48,523 bases of DNA from an uncultured Collinsella sp. (lineage in GTDB: Bacteria; Actinomycetota; Coriobacteriia; Coriobacteriales; Coriobacteriaceae), in contig URKH01000005.1 of assembly GCA_900548255.1 (NCBI GenBank), positions 1 to 48,523 on the forward strand, given 5' to 3'. Under the pieces are notes generated by a model. The model had not been told where the DNA came from. It was given only the letters and a program-made list of their open reading frames with translations, and searched no databases. Within the stretch, counting starts at the first letter, position 1; every line of letters starts with the position of its first letter. Positions 32,701 to 41,124 of this stretch are shown here, piece by piece. A program made the translations under genes and the position numbers.

Positions 32701-33891
32701 TCACGAGGAGCGCGTTTTGCCGAAGGCCTTAAGCACCGCCGTCACGGGGCCAGGCTGAAAACGGCGGCGTACGTCGTCCAAGCGCCCGGGGATATCGATA
32801 TGCTGTGGGCAATGCCGCGCGCATTTGCCGCACTTGACGCAATTGCTCACCAGCTTGGGCTCGTTCGTCCGCACCGCGCTCGCCGTAAAGTATTGAGACA
32901 GCCCCGTAAACCAGCTGTGCGCATAGCTTGCGTTGTAGGCAGCAAAACACCCAGGGATATTGATGCCTTTAGGACACGGCATGCAATAGCCGCATCCCGT
33001 GCAGGGCACGCGATTCGATTTTTCAAACTCCCTCAGCACGCGTGCGATGGCATCGAGCTGAGCAGCCGTCATCGAATCCGGCAGGGCCCGATCGGCCAAC
33101 GCCGCGTTCTCATCCACTTGCGCGGTATCGGTCATACCCGAAAGCAGCATCGTCACCTGAGGATGGTTCCACACCCACGAAAGCCCCCAGGCGGCCGGAG
33201 TGCGCAAATGCGGGTCACGGGCGCCATCGAGCACAGCGCGTGCCCGCGGCGGCAGTTTGCCCGCTAGACGACCGCCCAGCAGTGGCTCCATCACAAACAC
33301 CGCAAGACCGCGCTCCGCAGCCGCCATGAGTCCTGCCGTTCCCGCTTGGTAACGCTCGCCGGCATAGTTGTACTGGATCTGGCAAAAATCCCAGTCATAT
33401 GCGTCAAGCACCGTCAGGAAATCCGCCGCGCTGCCGTGATACGAAAAACCAATCTGGCGAATGCGCCCCGCCGCCTTTTGACGCGCGATCCAGTCCTCGA
33501 TGCCCAACGCCACCACACGTTCCCACTGGGCGGGCGAGTTAATGTTGTGCATGAGGTAATAGTCGATATGGTCGGTCCGCAGGCGGCACAGTTGCTCGTC
33601 GAAGAACCGGTCGAAATCCTCCGCGCATTTGCACGAAGCATGCGGCAGCTTGGTCGCGAGCAAAACCTGGTCGCGTAGGCCTAGGCGCTCAAGCGAAGCG
33701 CCCACGCAAGCCTCGTTGCCGGGATAGAGATAGGCCGTGTCCAGGTAGTTAATCCCCTGCTCCACCGCACGGGAGATGATGGCGTCGGCTGTCTTCGCAT
33801 CCGGGCGTCCCGGCGCACCGGGAAACCTCATGCAGCCCAGCCCCAACGCCGAGATACGGTTACTGCTTTTGGGGTCAACGCGATATTGCAC
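32701..33891 (-). CDS. Aldo/keto reductase with C-terminal 4Fe-4S ferredoxin domain
   Basis: The 396-residue protein has an aldo/keto reductase barrel (about 1-290): LGLGCMRFPG, INYLDTAYLYPGNE with catalytic Asp and Tyr, ATKLPH with Lys, and DYYLMHNIN. A ferredoxin-like tail (about 295-375) follows, with CTGCGYCMPCPKGINIP and NCVKCGKCARHCPQHI, enough for two [4Fe-4S] clusters. This class is common in anaerobes and is thought to pass electrons between ferredoxin and a carbonyl substrate; the substrate is not known. No ribosome site stronger than a weak purine run is seen before the ATG. Confidence 0.9.
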   Translation of the reverse strand: MQYRVDPKSSNRISALGLGCMRFPGAPGRPDAKTADAIISRAVEQGINYLDTAYLYPGNEACVGASLERLGLRDQVLLATKLPHASCKCAEDFDRFFDEQLCRLRTDHIDYYLMHNINSPAQWERVVALGIEDWIARQKAAGRIRQIGFSYHGSAADFLTVLDAYDWDFCQIQYNYAGERYQAGTAGLMAAAERGLAVFVMEPLLGGRLAGKLPPRARAVLDGARDPHLRTPAAWGLSWVWNHPQVTMLLSGMTDTAQVDENAALADRALPDSMTAAQLDAIARVLREFEKSNRVPCTGCGYCMPCPKGINIPGCFAAYNASYAHSWFTGLSQYFTASAVRTNEPKLVSNCVKCGKCARHCPQHIDIPGRLDDVRRRFQPGPVTAVLKAFGKTRSS

Positions 33892-34053
33892 GGCCCCTCC
33901 TCCCCCATCGAAGCCCTGATAAGGCGAAACAAACCTGTCACGTCATCGAAGCACATCGGAATCGCAATCGAAAACGTATCGTAACGCAGCAGAAATCAGG
34001 CCGTCACGGCACCGCTTTAACATCAGCAAAAAGCCCGATGAAAGGAGGCGAGC

Positions 34054-34248
34054 GTGGCCACGCGTGAGGACGCCTACCCCTATCCCGGCGAGCAATCCAT
34101 CCTCTCAGTCGACCGCTACCAGATCGAGGTCATGAACCATCTGGACGAGCTTCCCGCCACGGGCGCAGGCATCATCTGCACCTTCCCCAAGGTGCGCGAT
34201 GGCGTTGGATATCCTGTGCGCGTTTTTGCGGTCTGTCCCGCGGCATAA
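34054..34248 (+). pseudogene. Small ORF resembling an internally deleted cyclase (PF04199)
   Basis: The 64-residue ORF has a very good ribosome site (AAAGGAGG, 5 bases before GTG). Its C-terminal half, IEVMNHLDELPATGAGIICT and then VGYPVRVFAVCP, resembles the conserved end of the cyclase/kynurenine formamidase family (ENLxNLDxLP...GxPVRxxAI). Its N-terminal YPYPGEQS recalls the PVYPGDP start of the same family. The catalytic HxGTHxD middle is missing, so the gene looks like the two ends of a cyclase joined by an internal deletion of about 450-500 bases. It could also be a stable small protein. Confidence 0.45.
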
Positions 34249-34325
34249 GCGCACAGTGCAATAGTTCTTTTTCGTAACAGCAGTCCCGCGCATCCACCAA
34301 TCACCCTGGCAGCATACAATCCATC

Positions 34326-34350
34326 AGGCGCCCCTTACGCGGGCGCCTTT
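34326..34350 (+). terminator. Terminator of the small cyclase-like ORF
   Basis: AGGCGCCC and GGGCGCCT (8 bp, 7-base loop) are followed by TTTATAT, just before the ribosome site of the PanE-like gene. Confidence 0.7.
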
Positions 34351-34370
34351 TATATGGGGAGATGATTCAC

Positions 34371-35285
34371 ATGCAGATCAACAAGGTCGCCTTTATCGGC
34401 AAGGGCGGCGTCGGCCTGCTCTACGGTAGCATGATTGCCACGGCCCTCGGCAATGACGCCGTCGAATACGTTATGGATGACGCCCGTTTCGAGCGTCACG
34501 CAGGCGACGCCCTTACGGTCAACGGCGAGCCCTGCGCACTCAAGTCCGTGCGCGCCAGCGAGGCAACGCCCGCCGATCTTGTCATTCTCACGGTCAAGAC
34601 GACGGGACTCAACCAAGCACTCAAGACTATGGAGCGCGTCGTGGGGCCCAACACGCTCATCGCCTCGCTGTGCAACGGCATTACGAGCGAGCAGAAGATT
34701 GCCGAGCGCTTTGGCTGGAAGCATACCGTTCTTGGTATTTGCCAGGGCATGGATGCCGTGTTCCTCGACGGCGCGCTCACCTTTACCAATGCGGGCGAGA
34801 TTCGCTTTGGCGCGGCAGCAGGCACCGAGCCCGCAACCGTCACCGCCATCGACGAGCTCTACACACGCTGCGGCATCGCCCATACCGCCGAGAGCGACAT
34901 TGCGCACCGCATGTGGGCCAAACTCATGCTCAACGATGGTATCAACCAGACGTGCATGGCCTACGGCGGAACGTATGGAAGCGCCACAGAGGCCGGCTCC
35001 GAGCAGCGCCGCTGCTTTGTCTCCGCCATGCGAGAGACACTTGCGGTCGCCAATGCCGAGGGCATTGAGCTGACCGAGGCAGACCTGACGCAGATGGTGC
35101 ACCTCATCGAGGGAATCGACCCCACCGGTATGCCCTCGATGGCGCAGGACCGCATCGCACAACGAAAGACCGAAGTCGAGGAGTTCGCGGGCACCATTTG
35201 CCGCCTGGCCGCCAAACACGATATCCAAGTGCCGCAAAACGATTGGCTCTACCAGAGGATTCGCGAAATAGAAAGCAGCTGGTAG
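34371..35285 (+). CDS. Ketopantoate reductase family protein (PanE/ApbA-like)
   Basis: The 304-residue NADP-dependent reductase has an N-terminal Rossmann motif VAFIGKGGVGLLYGSMIA, where GxGxxG reads GKGGVG. ADLVILTVKTTGLNQAL, SLCNGITSEQ and the catalytic Lys in HRMWAKLMLNDGINQ follow, and GIDPTGMPSMAQD is a family marker. It may make pantoate for coenzyme A synthesis or reduce another 2-keto acid; without neighbouring pan genes this stays open. ATG 34371 is preferred because GGGGAG abuts the earlier ATG at 34362. Confidence 0.82.
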   Translation: MQINKVAFIGKGGVGLLYGSMIATALGNDAVEYVMDDARFERHAGDALTVNGEPCALKSVRASEATPADLVILTVKTTGLNQALKTMERVVGPNTLIASLCNGITSEQKIAERFGWKHTVLGICQGMDAVFLDGALTFTNAGEIRFGAAAGTEPATVTAIDELYTRCGIAHTAESDIAHRMWAKLMLNDGINQTCMAYGGTYGSATEAGSEQRRCFVSAMRETLAVANAEGIELTEADLTQMVHLIEGIDPTGMPSMAQDRIAQRKTEVEEFAGTICRLAAKHDIQVPQNDWLYQRIREIESSW

Positions 35286-35320
35286 CCTCGGCCGCATCGC
35301 GACGTGCGCAATACAAGCAG

Positions 35321-35360
35321 ACAGGCCTTCGCGAGGATTCCGTCATTCGCGAAGGCCTGT
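35321..35360. terminator. Bidirectional terminator
   Basis: Perfect 14-bp arms ACAGGCCTTCGCGA and TCGCGAAGGCCTGT with a 12-base loop lie between the convergent PanE-like and small membrane protein genes. T runs are short. Confidence 0.7.
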
Positions 35361-35376
35361 TGCATTTAGCTCGAGG

Positions 35377-35595
35377 CTAAAACTGAGGCTTATTTTGCGA
35401 TTCCGGAACCTCGTCCTCGTCATCGCGGCAAAGTAGCACGCCGGCGCTTCCCAGCAACGCCGCTGCAATCAAGGCGCCCACAATCACAGGAGCGGCGCCC
35501 GTAGCGGACTGCAAGCCGGCAGTTAACGCCGCCGTCGGACCAAGGCATCCGATCAAAAGGGCAACGACGGCAATAGCGACATCTCGAGCGTTCAT
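35377..35595 (-). CDS. Small two-helix membrane protein
   Basis: This 72-residue ORF has two hydrophobic segments (DVAIAVVALLIGCLGPTAAL and VIVGALIAAALLGSAGVLLC) and a very acidic C-terminal tail (CRDDEDEVPESQNK). GGAGG lies 10 bases before ATG 35595. It has no recognised family. The clean hydrophobic pattern, the ribosome site and the adjoining terminator support it as a real gene of unknown function. Confidence 0.6.
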   Translation of the reverse strand: MNARDVAIAVVALLIGCLGPTAALTAGLQSATGAAPVIVGALIAAALLGSAGVLLCRDDEDEVPESQNKPQF

Positions 35596-35710
35596 GGAAC
35601 CACTTCCTCCACGAGAAAGACTTTGTTTCTCGTGACTTAGTGTGCCCCGCGCCCATATGCGCGGCGTACTGCCACGGTAAGCGCTCTGTTAACTCAAATG
35701 CATACATAGA

Positions 35711-35754
35711 ACGGGCGCCCTTACGTTGCCCTAAAGCTCGGTAAAGACGCCCGT
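35711..35754 (-). terminator. Probable terminator of the secreted coiled-coil protein gene
   Basis: On the minus strand ACGGGCGTCTTTAC pairs with GTAAGGGCGCCCGT (two G-U pairs) around a 16-base loop, 28 bases after the stop; no strong T run. Confidence 0.5.
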
Positions 35755-35781
35755 CCGCCAAATATTCGTGATGCAGAAAAA

Positions 35782-36558
35782 TTACCAGCCAGTGTAGTAG
35801 TCGGTGGTTCCGGCTGCGCAGCCGGAGTCATAGACCTTGCACTCGCCCTTGGAACCGGTAAACGTGGAGCCCTGAGCCTTATCGCCCGCGGCAACGACGT
35901 AGTAACCATCGGAATCGCGCCAAAAGCCCTCGGAATCCTGAGTCCACTCGCCCGTGCGGTGATGGTAGAGCACGTTGCTGCTGTAATAGGTCTCACGACG
36001 ACCGTTATAGTTATTGACGCCGCTCGAGCGCGTCAGGCCCGAGCCGTTCGCGTAATACGCAGCAGACGCGTAAGACGAGCCGGAGCCGGCGTTGTAATAC
36101 AAAGCCTGAACGGCCTCAGCGGCCTCGGCTTCGGCGGCCGCAGCCTCGAGCGCCTCACGCTTGGCATCCTCAAGCGTCGTGCGCAGCTCATCGAGCTCGG
36201 TCGATTTGGCGTCGACCTCCTCCATCGTCAAAAGACCGCCCGCACCATCGATACAACCTTGCAGTACAGCGCGCTCGTCATCGGTGGCATAGTCACCGTA
36301 CATGTTCATGATGATCTGGGCGCGGACCTCCAGGGAATCGCGCTTGGCCCCCATAGAGGCATTCCACTCCTGCATGGAGCCAAAGCCGTCGCCGCGATAG
36401 TCGACGGGCTGCATCAGCGTCGCCTCGGACGGCGTGGATCCGACCGTGTCGGACAGTGTTGCCGCGTGGGCATCGGTTGCGCCGGCGCCCGCTAAAAGTG
36501 CCACGGTCAGAGCGGCGGAAAGGGCGGCGGCTTTCGGTTTTCGTGAATCAATCCTCAT
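35782..36558 (-). CDS. Secreted protein with coiled coil and C-terminal 3D-like domain
   Basis: The 258-residue protein has a Sec signal peptide (ALSAALTVALLAGAGATDAHA, cut near residue 33), a helical, Glu/Ala-rich section (about 95-150, LDELRTTLEDAKREALEAAA) and a Ser/Tyr/Gly-rich linker. It ends in a compact domain with DGYYVVAAGDKAQGSTF, KVYDSGCAAGT and DYYTGW. The KVYDSGCAxGTxDxYxxW ending resembles domains at the end of wall-active proteins of coriobacteria; a peptidoglycan-related role is inferred only. ATG 36558 follows GGAGG by about 10 bases. The longer upstream frame contains no ribosome site. Confidence 0.72.
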   Translation of the reverse strand: MRIDSRKPKAAALSAALTVALLAGAGATDAHAATLSDTVGSTPSEATLMQPVDYRGDGFGSMQEWNASMGAKRDSLEVRAQIIMNMYGDYATDDERAVLQGCIDGAGGLLTMEEVDAKSTELDELRTTLEDAKREALEAAAAEAEAAEAVQALYYNAGSGSSYASAAYYANGSGLTRSSGVNNYNGRRETYYSSNVLYHHRTGEWTQDSEGFWRDSDGYYVVAAGDKAQGSTFTGSKGECKVYDSGCAAGTTDYYTGW

Positions 36559-36773
36559 GTAGCTGGAAACCTCCGTAGTGCGTTTTTGCTGCGTTTGAGC
36601 TGCGCGTGATTCGATCGCGCTGCATAGTACTCCGAGCAAATCGCGACCTGCGGTTTTTCTCAAAAGGTGCACGTCATTTGCGTAAAACTCACATCCTCTC
36701 AACAGGAGTTTTCCACATCTCGATTGCATAAAGCATGTCAAAAACCCTGTAATAGCGCCCTTCCTATGCAAAA

Positions 36774-36810
36774 AAGGCGCCTGCGCAACCATTGCTTGCG
36801 CAGGCGCCTT
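36774..36810 (-). terminator. Intrinsic terminator of metY
   Basis: Perfect 15-bp arms (AAGGCGCCTGCGCAA and its complement) and a 7-base loop are followed on the minus strand by a run of T. Confidence 0.92.
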
Positions 36811-36870
36811 GAGCAGGCATTTTATGCAGCTATACCTATCGAGTCGCAAGGGGTCCTTGCACAAGTCGCC

Positions 36871-38181
36871 CTACTCGTCCAGTGCGGCAAAGGCCTGCTT
36901 CAGGTCCCAAATGATATCCTCGGCGTTCTCGGTACCGATGGAAAGACGGATCGTGGAGGGCGTGATGTTCTGCTCGGCGAGCTCCTCGGCAGAGAGCTGG
37001 GAGTGCGTAGTCGTAGCCGGGTGCACGACGAGCGACTTGACGTCGGCCACGTTGGCGAGCAGCGAGAACACCTGCAAGTGGTCGATGAACTTCCATGCAG
37101 CCTCCTGGCCGCCCTTAATCTCGAAGGTGAAGATCGAGGCACCACCGTTGGGGAAATACTGCTTGTAGAGCTCATGGTCGGGGTGCTCAGGCAGGCTCGG
37201 GTGGTTCACCTTGGCGACGTGGCTGTCACAAGCCAGGAACTCAACGACCTTCTTGGTGTTCTCGACATGGCGGTCGACGCGCAGTGACAGGGTCTCGGTG
37301 CCCTGGAGCAGGATCCAGGCGTTAAACGGGCTAATGCAAGCGCCCTCGTCACGCAGCAGGATGGCGCGGATATAGGTCGCGAAGGCGGCAGGGCCGGCAG
37401 CCTCGGCAAACGAGACGCCATGGTAGGAGGGATTGGGCTCGGCGATCTGCGCATACTTGCCGCTCGCCTTCCAGTCAAAGTTGCCGCCATCGACAATCAC
37501 GCCGCCCAGCGAGGTACCGTGACCGCCAATGAACTTGGTCGCGGAGTGGACGACGATATTGGCGCCATGCTCCAGCGGACGGAACAGATACGGGGTGCCG
37601 AAGGTGTTATCGACAACAACCGGCAGGCCATGCTTCTTGGCAATCTCGGAGATGGCGTCGATGTTGGGGATGTCGGAGTTGGGGTTACCGAGCGTCTCGA
37701 GATAGATGACCGTGGTGTTGTCCTTGATGGCGCCCTCGACCTCGTCCAGGTTATGGGCATCGACGAAGGTGGTCTCGACACCAAACTGGGAGAGCGTGTG
37801 CTCCAGCAGGTTGTAGGAACCGCCGTAGATGGTCTTCTGGGCGACCACGTGGTCACCAGCCTGGGCAAGTGCCTGCAGGGTATAGGTGATGGCAGCGGCA
37901 CCGGAGGCGACGGCAAGACCGGCCACGCCACCCTCGAGCGCGGCGATACGGTCCTCGAAGACGCCCTGGGTGGAGTTGGTCAGACGGCCGTAGATGTTAC
38001 CGGCGTCGGCAAGACCAAAGCGGTCGGCGGCGTGCTGGGAGTTGCGGAACACATAGCTCGTGGTTTGATAGATAGGCACAGCACGGGAGTCGGATGCAGG
38101 ATCGGCGCTCTCCTGGCCAACGTGCAGCTGCAGGGTATCGAAACCAAAGGTGTGCTCGGGGTTGTTGATAAACTGGCTCAT
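36871..38181 (-). CDS. metY: O-acetylhomoserine sulfhydrylase (MetY)
   Basis: The 436-residue PLP enzyme of the Cys/Met metabolism family makes homocysteine from O-acetylhomoserine and sulfide. TLQLHVGQESADPASDSRAV, PIYQTTSYVF and YGRLTNSTQGVFEDRIAALE open the family pattern, and the PLP-binding Lys lies in VHSATKFIGGHGTSLGGVIV. The long C-terminal part with NPSYHGVSF fits MetY rather than cystathionine synthase. AAGGAG precedes the ATG. A short Cys-containing leader ORF and a divergent LysR gene suggest control by sulfur-amino-acid supply. Confidence 0.92.
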   Translation of the reverse strand: MSQFINNPEHTFGFDTLQLHVGQESADPASDSRAVPIYQTTSYVFRNSQHAADRFGLADAGNIYGRLTNSTQGVFEDRIAALEGGVAGLAVASGAAAITYTLQALAQAGDHVVAQKTIYGGSYNLLEHTLSQFGVETTFVDAHNLDEVEGAIKDNTTVIYLETLGNPNSDIPNIDAISEIAKKHGLPVVVDNTFGTPYLFRPLEHGANIVVHSATKFIGGHGTSLGGVIVDGGNFDWKASGKYAQIAEPNPSYHGVSFAEAAGPAAFATYIRAILLRDEGACISPFNAWILLQGTETLSLRVDRHVENTKKVVEFLACDSHVAKVNHPSLPEHPDHELYKQYFPNGGASIFTFEIKGGQEAAWKFIDHLQVFSLLANVADVKSLVVHPATTTHSQLSAEELAEQNITPSTIRLSIGTENAEDIIWDLKQAFAALDE

Positions 38182-38242
38182 GATGATCTCCTTGATCGAA
38201 CAAAAGTAATAAGAGTAAGAGAAATAAGTCGCTGTCTCCTGA

Positions 38243-38296
38243 TCACGCCGACGGGCGCAAGCAGGAGCCCGGCATTCGTCTTGGTAAGCAATTCAT
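38243..38296 (-). CDS. Putative leader peptide of metY (17 residues)
   Basis: Within the roughly 180-base metY leader, ATG 38296 has AGGAGG 7 bases upstream and encodes MNCLPRRMPGSCLRPSA, then TGA. Two Cys and two rare-type Arg codons (AGA, CGA) lie in it. The sequence after the start can fold into competing stems (GGGC/GCCC inside the ORF, or CTCCTG with CAGGAG across its stop), the layout expected for ribosome-dependent attenuation. Cys-containing leader peptides control sulfur genes in other actinobacteria. It could also be a simple upstream ORF without function. Confidence 0.55.
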   Translation of the reverse strand: MNCLPRRMPGSCLRPSA

Positions 38297-38364
38297 ATGC
38301 GGGCCTCCTTTCGCATCCCGGTTCCGTGGTCGGCTTAATTACCTACCGCCTTTGTGTGTTTTGA

Positions 38365-38393
38365 ATAGTACGAGCATTGTTTCGCTCGGTCAA
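38365..38393 (-). promoter_or_regulatory. Promoter of metY
   Basis: On the minus strand TTGACC (plus 38388-38393) and TACTAT (plus 38365-38370) are spaced by exactly 17 bases. The spacer holds a dyad CGAGC-N8-GCTCG (38371-38388) that may bind a regulator, perhaps the divergent LysR protein. Confidence 0.65.
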
Positions 38394-38454
38394 TCACTTA
38401 AAAGCGCTAACCTGTTATCGGTTTTTTAGATAGCTATCGAAAGGACGGGCGTCG

Positions 38455-39393
38455 ATGACCCTCCAGCAGCTTCGTTTTCTGATTGCCGTGGCAGAGTCCG
38501 GCTCAATCAACGCCGCAGCTCAGCGCCTCTATACCGCTCAGTCCAACATCTCAAACGCCGTCAAAAGCCTGGAGCAGGAGCTCCATCTGGAAATCTTTAC
38601 GCGCTCCAGCCGCGGCGTCACGCTCACCAACGACGGTACCGAGCTCTTAGGCTATGCGCGCCAGGTCGTAGAGCAGGCCGACATGCTCGAGGCACGCTAC
38701 GAGGACGGCGGCACACCCCAGGCGCGCCTTGCCATCTCGGCCCAGCACTACGCGTTTTCGGTCGAGGCCTTTGTCAACGTCGTCGAGCGCTGCCGCGACA
38801 GTAAGTTCGAGTTCATCATGCGCGAGACCACCACCTCGCAGATCATCGACGACGTCCGCGCATTTCGCAGCGATATCGGCATTCTGTACCTGGATGACTT
38901 TAACGCCCGCGTTCTGCAGAAGGCCTTCGCCGATGCCCGCGCAAGCTTCCATCCCCTCTTCGACGCGACGGTCCACGTCTTCGTTAGCGAACGCCACCCG
39001 CTCGCACGCCGCCCTCAGCTGTCCCTTGCCGACCTCACGCCCTATACGCGCTACAGCTTTGAGCAGGGAACCTCAAACTCCTTCTATTACGCCGAGGAAC
39101 CTTTTAGCTATATCCCTTGCGACCGCAACATACGAATCTCGGACCGCGGAACACTTACTAACTTACTTATCACGTCGAACGGTTACACCCTGTCGACCGG
39201 TGTCCTTTCCAATGAAATGCAGTGGGGTATGGCATCGATCCCGTTAGCAGACGCCCCAACGATGCACGTAGGATATATCATGCACGACGAGCGCAAGCCC
39301 TCTCCTCTCTTGCGGCAATACCTCGACGAGCTCAACCGCATCATCCATGCCGACCAGCTGTCGGAAGACGGGGTAGAAATCGTAGATTGCTAG
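38455..39393 (+). CDS. LysR-family transcriptional regulator
   Basis: The 312-residue regulator has the LysR helix-turn-helix at the N-terminus: LQQLRFLIAVAESGSINAAA, QRLYTAQSNISNAVKSLEQE and LEIFTRSSRGVTLTNDG. The effector-binding domain covers about 90-300. It is divergent from metY with 273 bases between the two starts, so it is the likely activator of metY, with a sulfur metabolite as co-inducer. The ribosome site is a modest AAAGGA. The metY promoter dyad is one candidate site; no clear second LysR box was found. Confidence 0.87.
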   Translation: MTLQQLRFLIAVAESGSINAAAQRLYTAQSNISNAVKSLEQELHLEIFTRSSRGVTLTNDGTELLGYARQVVEQADMLEARYEDGGTPQARLAISAQHYAFSVEAFVNVVERCRDSKFEFIMRETTTSQIIDDVRAFRSDIGILYLDDFNARVLQKAFADARASFHPLFDATVHVFVSERHPLARRPQLSLADLTPYTRYSFEQGTSNSFYYAEEPFSYIPCDRNIRISDRGTLTNLLITSNGYTLSTGVLSNEMQWGMASIPLADAPTMHVGYIMHDERKPSPLLRQYLDELNRIIHADQLSEDGVEIVDC

Positions 39394-39456
39394 CCCGCGG
39401 CGGGCATGGCGCTACAATGGTCACTCACACGAAGCGTACCCAACGAAAGGAACCAT

Positions 39457-39942
39457 GTGAAGGTCATCATCTATACCGACGGCTCGGCCCGATCAAATCC
39501 GGGACGCGGCGGCTACGGCGCCGTGCTCAAGTACACCAACCCCGCCGGCAAGACCTTCACCTCCGAGCTTTCGCGTGGCTACGCCAAGACCACTAACAAC
39601 CGCATGGAGCTCATGGCGGTCATCGTGGCGCTCGAGGCACTTAACCGCCCCTGCGAGGTCGAGGTCCATTCCGATTCGCAATACGTCGTCAACGCCTTCA
39701 ACAAGCACTGGATCGACGGCTGGAAAAAGCGCGGGTGGAAAACTGCCAACAAGCAGCCCGTCAAGAACCGCGACCTGTGGGAGCGTCTGCTTGCCGCAAA
39801 GAGCAAGCATAAGGTGGAGTTCATCTGGGTTAAGGGGCATGCCGGCCACGAGCTCAATGAGCGCTGCGACGAGCTCGCCACCACCGCGGCCGACGGAGCC
39901 AACCTCGATATCGACGCCGGCTTTAACGAGAGCGACCTGTAA
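39457..39942 (+). CDS. rnhA: Ribonuclease HI
   Basis: The 161-residue enzyme degrades the RNA strand of RNA-DNA hybrids. IYTDGSARSNPGRGGYGAVL (first Asp), NNRMELMAVIVALEAL (Glu), VHSDSQYVVNAFNKHWIDGW (Asp) and VKGHAGHELNERCDELA (His and last Asp) give the complete catalytic set. The basic segment KKRGWKTANKQPVKNRDLW is the substrate-handle region. GTG 39457 follows GAAAGG; the earlier ATG at 39406 has no ribosome site. Confidence 0.94.
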   Translation: MKVIIYTDGSARSNPGRGGYGAVLKYTNPAGKTFTSELSRGYAKTTNNRMELMAVIVALEALNRPCEVEVHSDSQYVVNAFNKHWIDGWKKRGWKTANKQPVKNRDLWERLLAAKSKHKVEFIWVKGHAGHELNERCDELATTAADGANLDIDAGFNESDL

Positions 39943-40015
39943 TAGCGTTTTCGCGCAGCTTTATATCCCCACGCGCTACACTCATCCTGTAGACCAAACA
40001 ACGCAAGGGGGACGC

Positions 40016-41122
40016 ATGCTGCGTATAGCGACCATCGGCACATCCATGATCACCGACGACTTTATCCAGGTCGTCAATGCCAACGACCAAGCCGCGTTTG
40101 TGGGCACGCTTTCACGCGATGCCAATCGCGGTACCACCTTTACCGCCGAGCACGGCGGCGAACGCAACTTCACCGCACTCGACGAGCTCGCGTCCGCCGA
40201 CGACGTCGATGCCGTCTACATCGGCAGCCCCAACGCGCTCCATCACGAGCAGGCGCTCGCCTGCATCGCCGGCGGTAAGCACGTTATCGTCGAAAAGCCC
40301 TTCTGCGCCACCGAGGCCCAAGCGTTCGAGGTCTTCCGTGCTGCCGAGGCAGCAGGCGTCGTGGCCCTCGAGGCCATGCGTCCCCTCCACGACCCCGCTT
40401 TCCACGCCGTCGAGGACGCCCTGTGCGAGATTGCGCCCATTCGCCGCGCCTCACTGCGCTTTGGCAAGTATTCCTCACGCTACAACGAAATCCTCGCTGG
40501 ACGCGCCACCAATATCTTCGACTGCAATATGGCATCGGGTTCCCTCATGGACATTGGCGTCTACGCCGTCGAGCCCATGGTCGAGATTTTCGGCATGCCC
40601 TCTGGTCTCACCAGCATGACCACGCTGCTCGACCCCTCAACGCAAGAGCTCACCCATGGCCCCATCGACGGTTGCGGTTCCATTCTCGCCAGCTATGGCG
40701 GTGGCTATATCTCCGTCGAGCTCGCGCACTCCAAAATTACGAATGACCTGCTGCCCTCGCAGATCGAAGGCGAGCGTGGCACTATCCAGATCGACCATCT
40801 GTCCACGCCCCGCAACGTCCGCATCGACTATCGCGGCGACGTCGTACGCGGCTCGGCGACCGAGGCGCCGCGCGAACAGGACGACAACGGCCGCGCGCTC
40901 GACCTTCCCAAGTCAAGCAACACCATGGAATACGAACTCGCAGACTTTATCACCGCCATCGGAGGCATCGATAACGTTAAGGAAGAGATCTGGGAGACCC
41001 CGGCGGGACGCCATGAGCTCGGCCACTACCGCGATGTCACGCTCGTCTCGCTGCGCATCATGGATGCCGTGCGTCAGCAGGCCGGCATTACCTTCCCCGC
41101 CGATTCAGTCAAGCAGGCCTAG
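40016..41122 (+). CDS. Gfo/Idh/MocA-family oxidoreductase
   Basis: The 368-residue NAD(P)-dependent oxidoreductase has an N-terminal Rossmann fold (LRIATIGTSMITDDFIQVV, DVDAVYIGSPNALHHEQALA) and the family motif GGKHVIVEKPFCATEAQA with the catalytic Lys of EKP. The C-terminal domain has GSLMDIGVYAVEPM. The dinucleotide loop reads GTSMIT rather than GxGxxG. The sugar or cyclitol substrate is unknown. ATG 40016 has AAGGGGG 6 bases upstream, so the longer open frame through rnhA is excluded. It is followed by the acylphosphatase gene after 2 bases. Confidence 0.87.
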   Translation: MLRIATIGTSMITDDFIQVVNANDQAAFVGTLSRDANRGTTFTAEHGGERNFTALDELASADDVDAVYIGSPNALHHEQALACIAGGKHVIVEKPFCATEAQAFEVFRAAEAAGVVALEAMRPLHDPAFHAVEDALCEIAPIRRASLRFGKYSSRYNEILAGRATNIFDCNMASGSLMDIGVYAVEPMVEIFGMPSGLTSMTTLLDPSTQELTHGPIDGCGSILASYGGGYISVELAHSKITNDLLPSQIEGERGTIQIDHLSTPRNVRIDYRGDVVRGSATEAPREQDDNGRALDLPKSSNTMEYELADFITAIGGIDNVKEEIWETPAGRHELGHYRDVTLVSLRIMDAVRQQAGITFPADSVKQA

Positions 41123-41124
41123 CG

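Noticed and set aside
38182..38364. SAM-type riboswitch upstream of metY
   Set aside because: The SAM-I core sequences are absent; the leader ORF and simple stems explain the region better.
39575..40015. Extension of the Gfo/Idh/MocA gene through rnhA
   Set aside because: rnhA is complete in another frame, and AAGGGGG before ATG 40016 sets the start.
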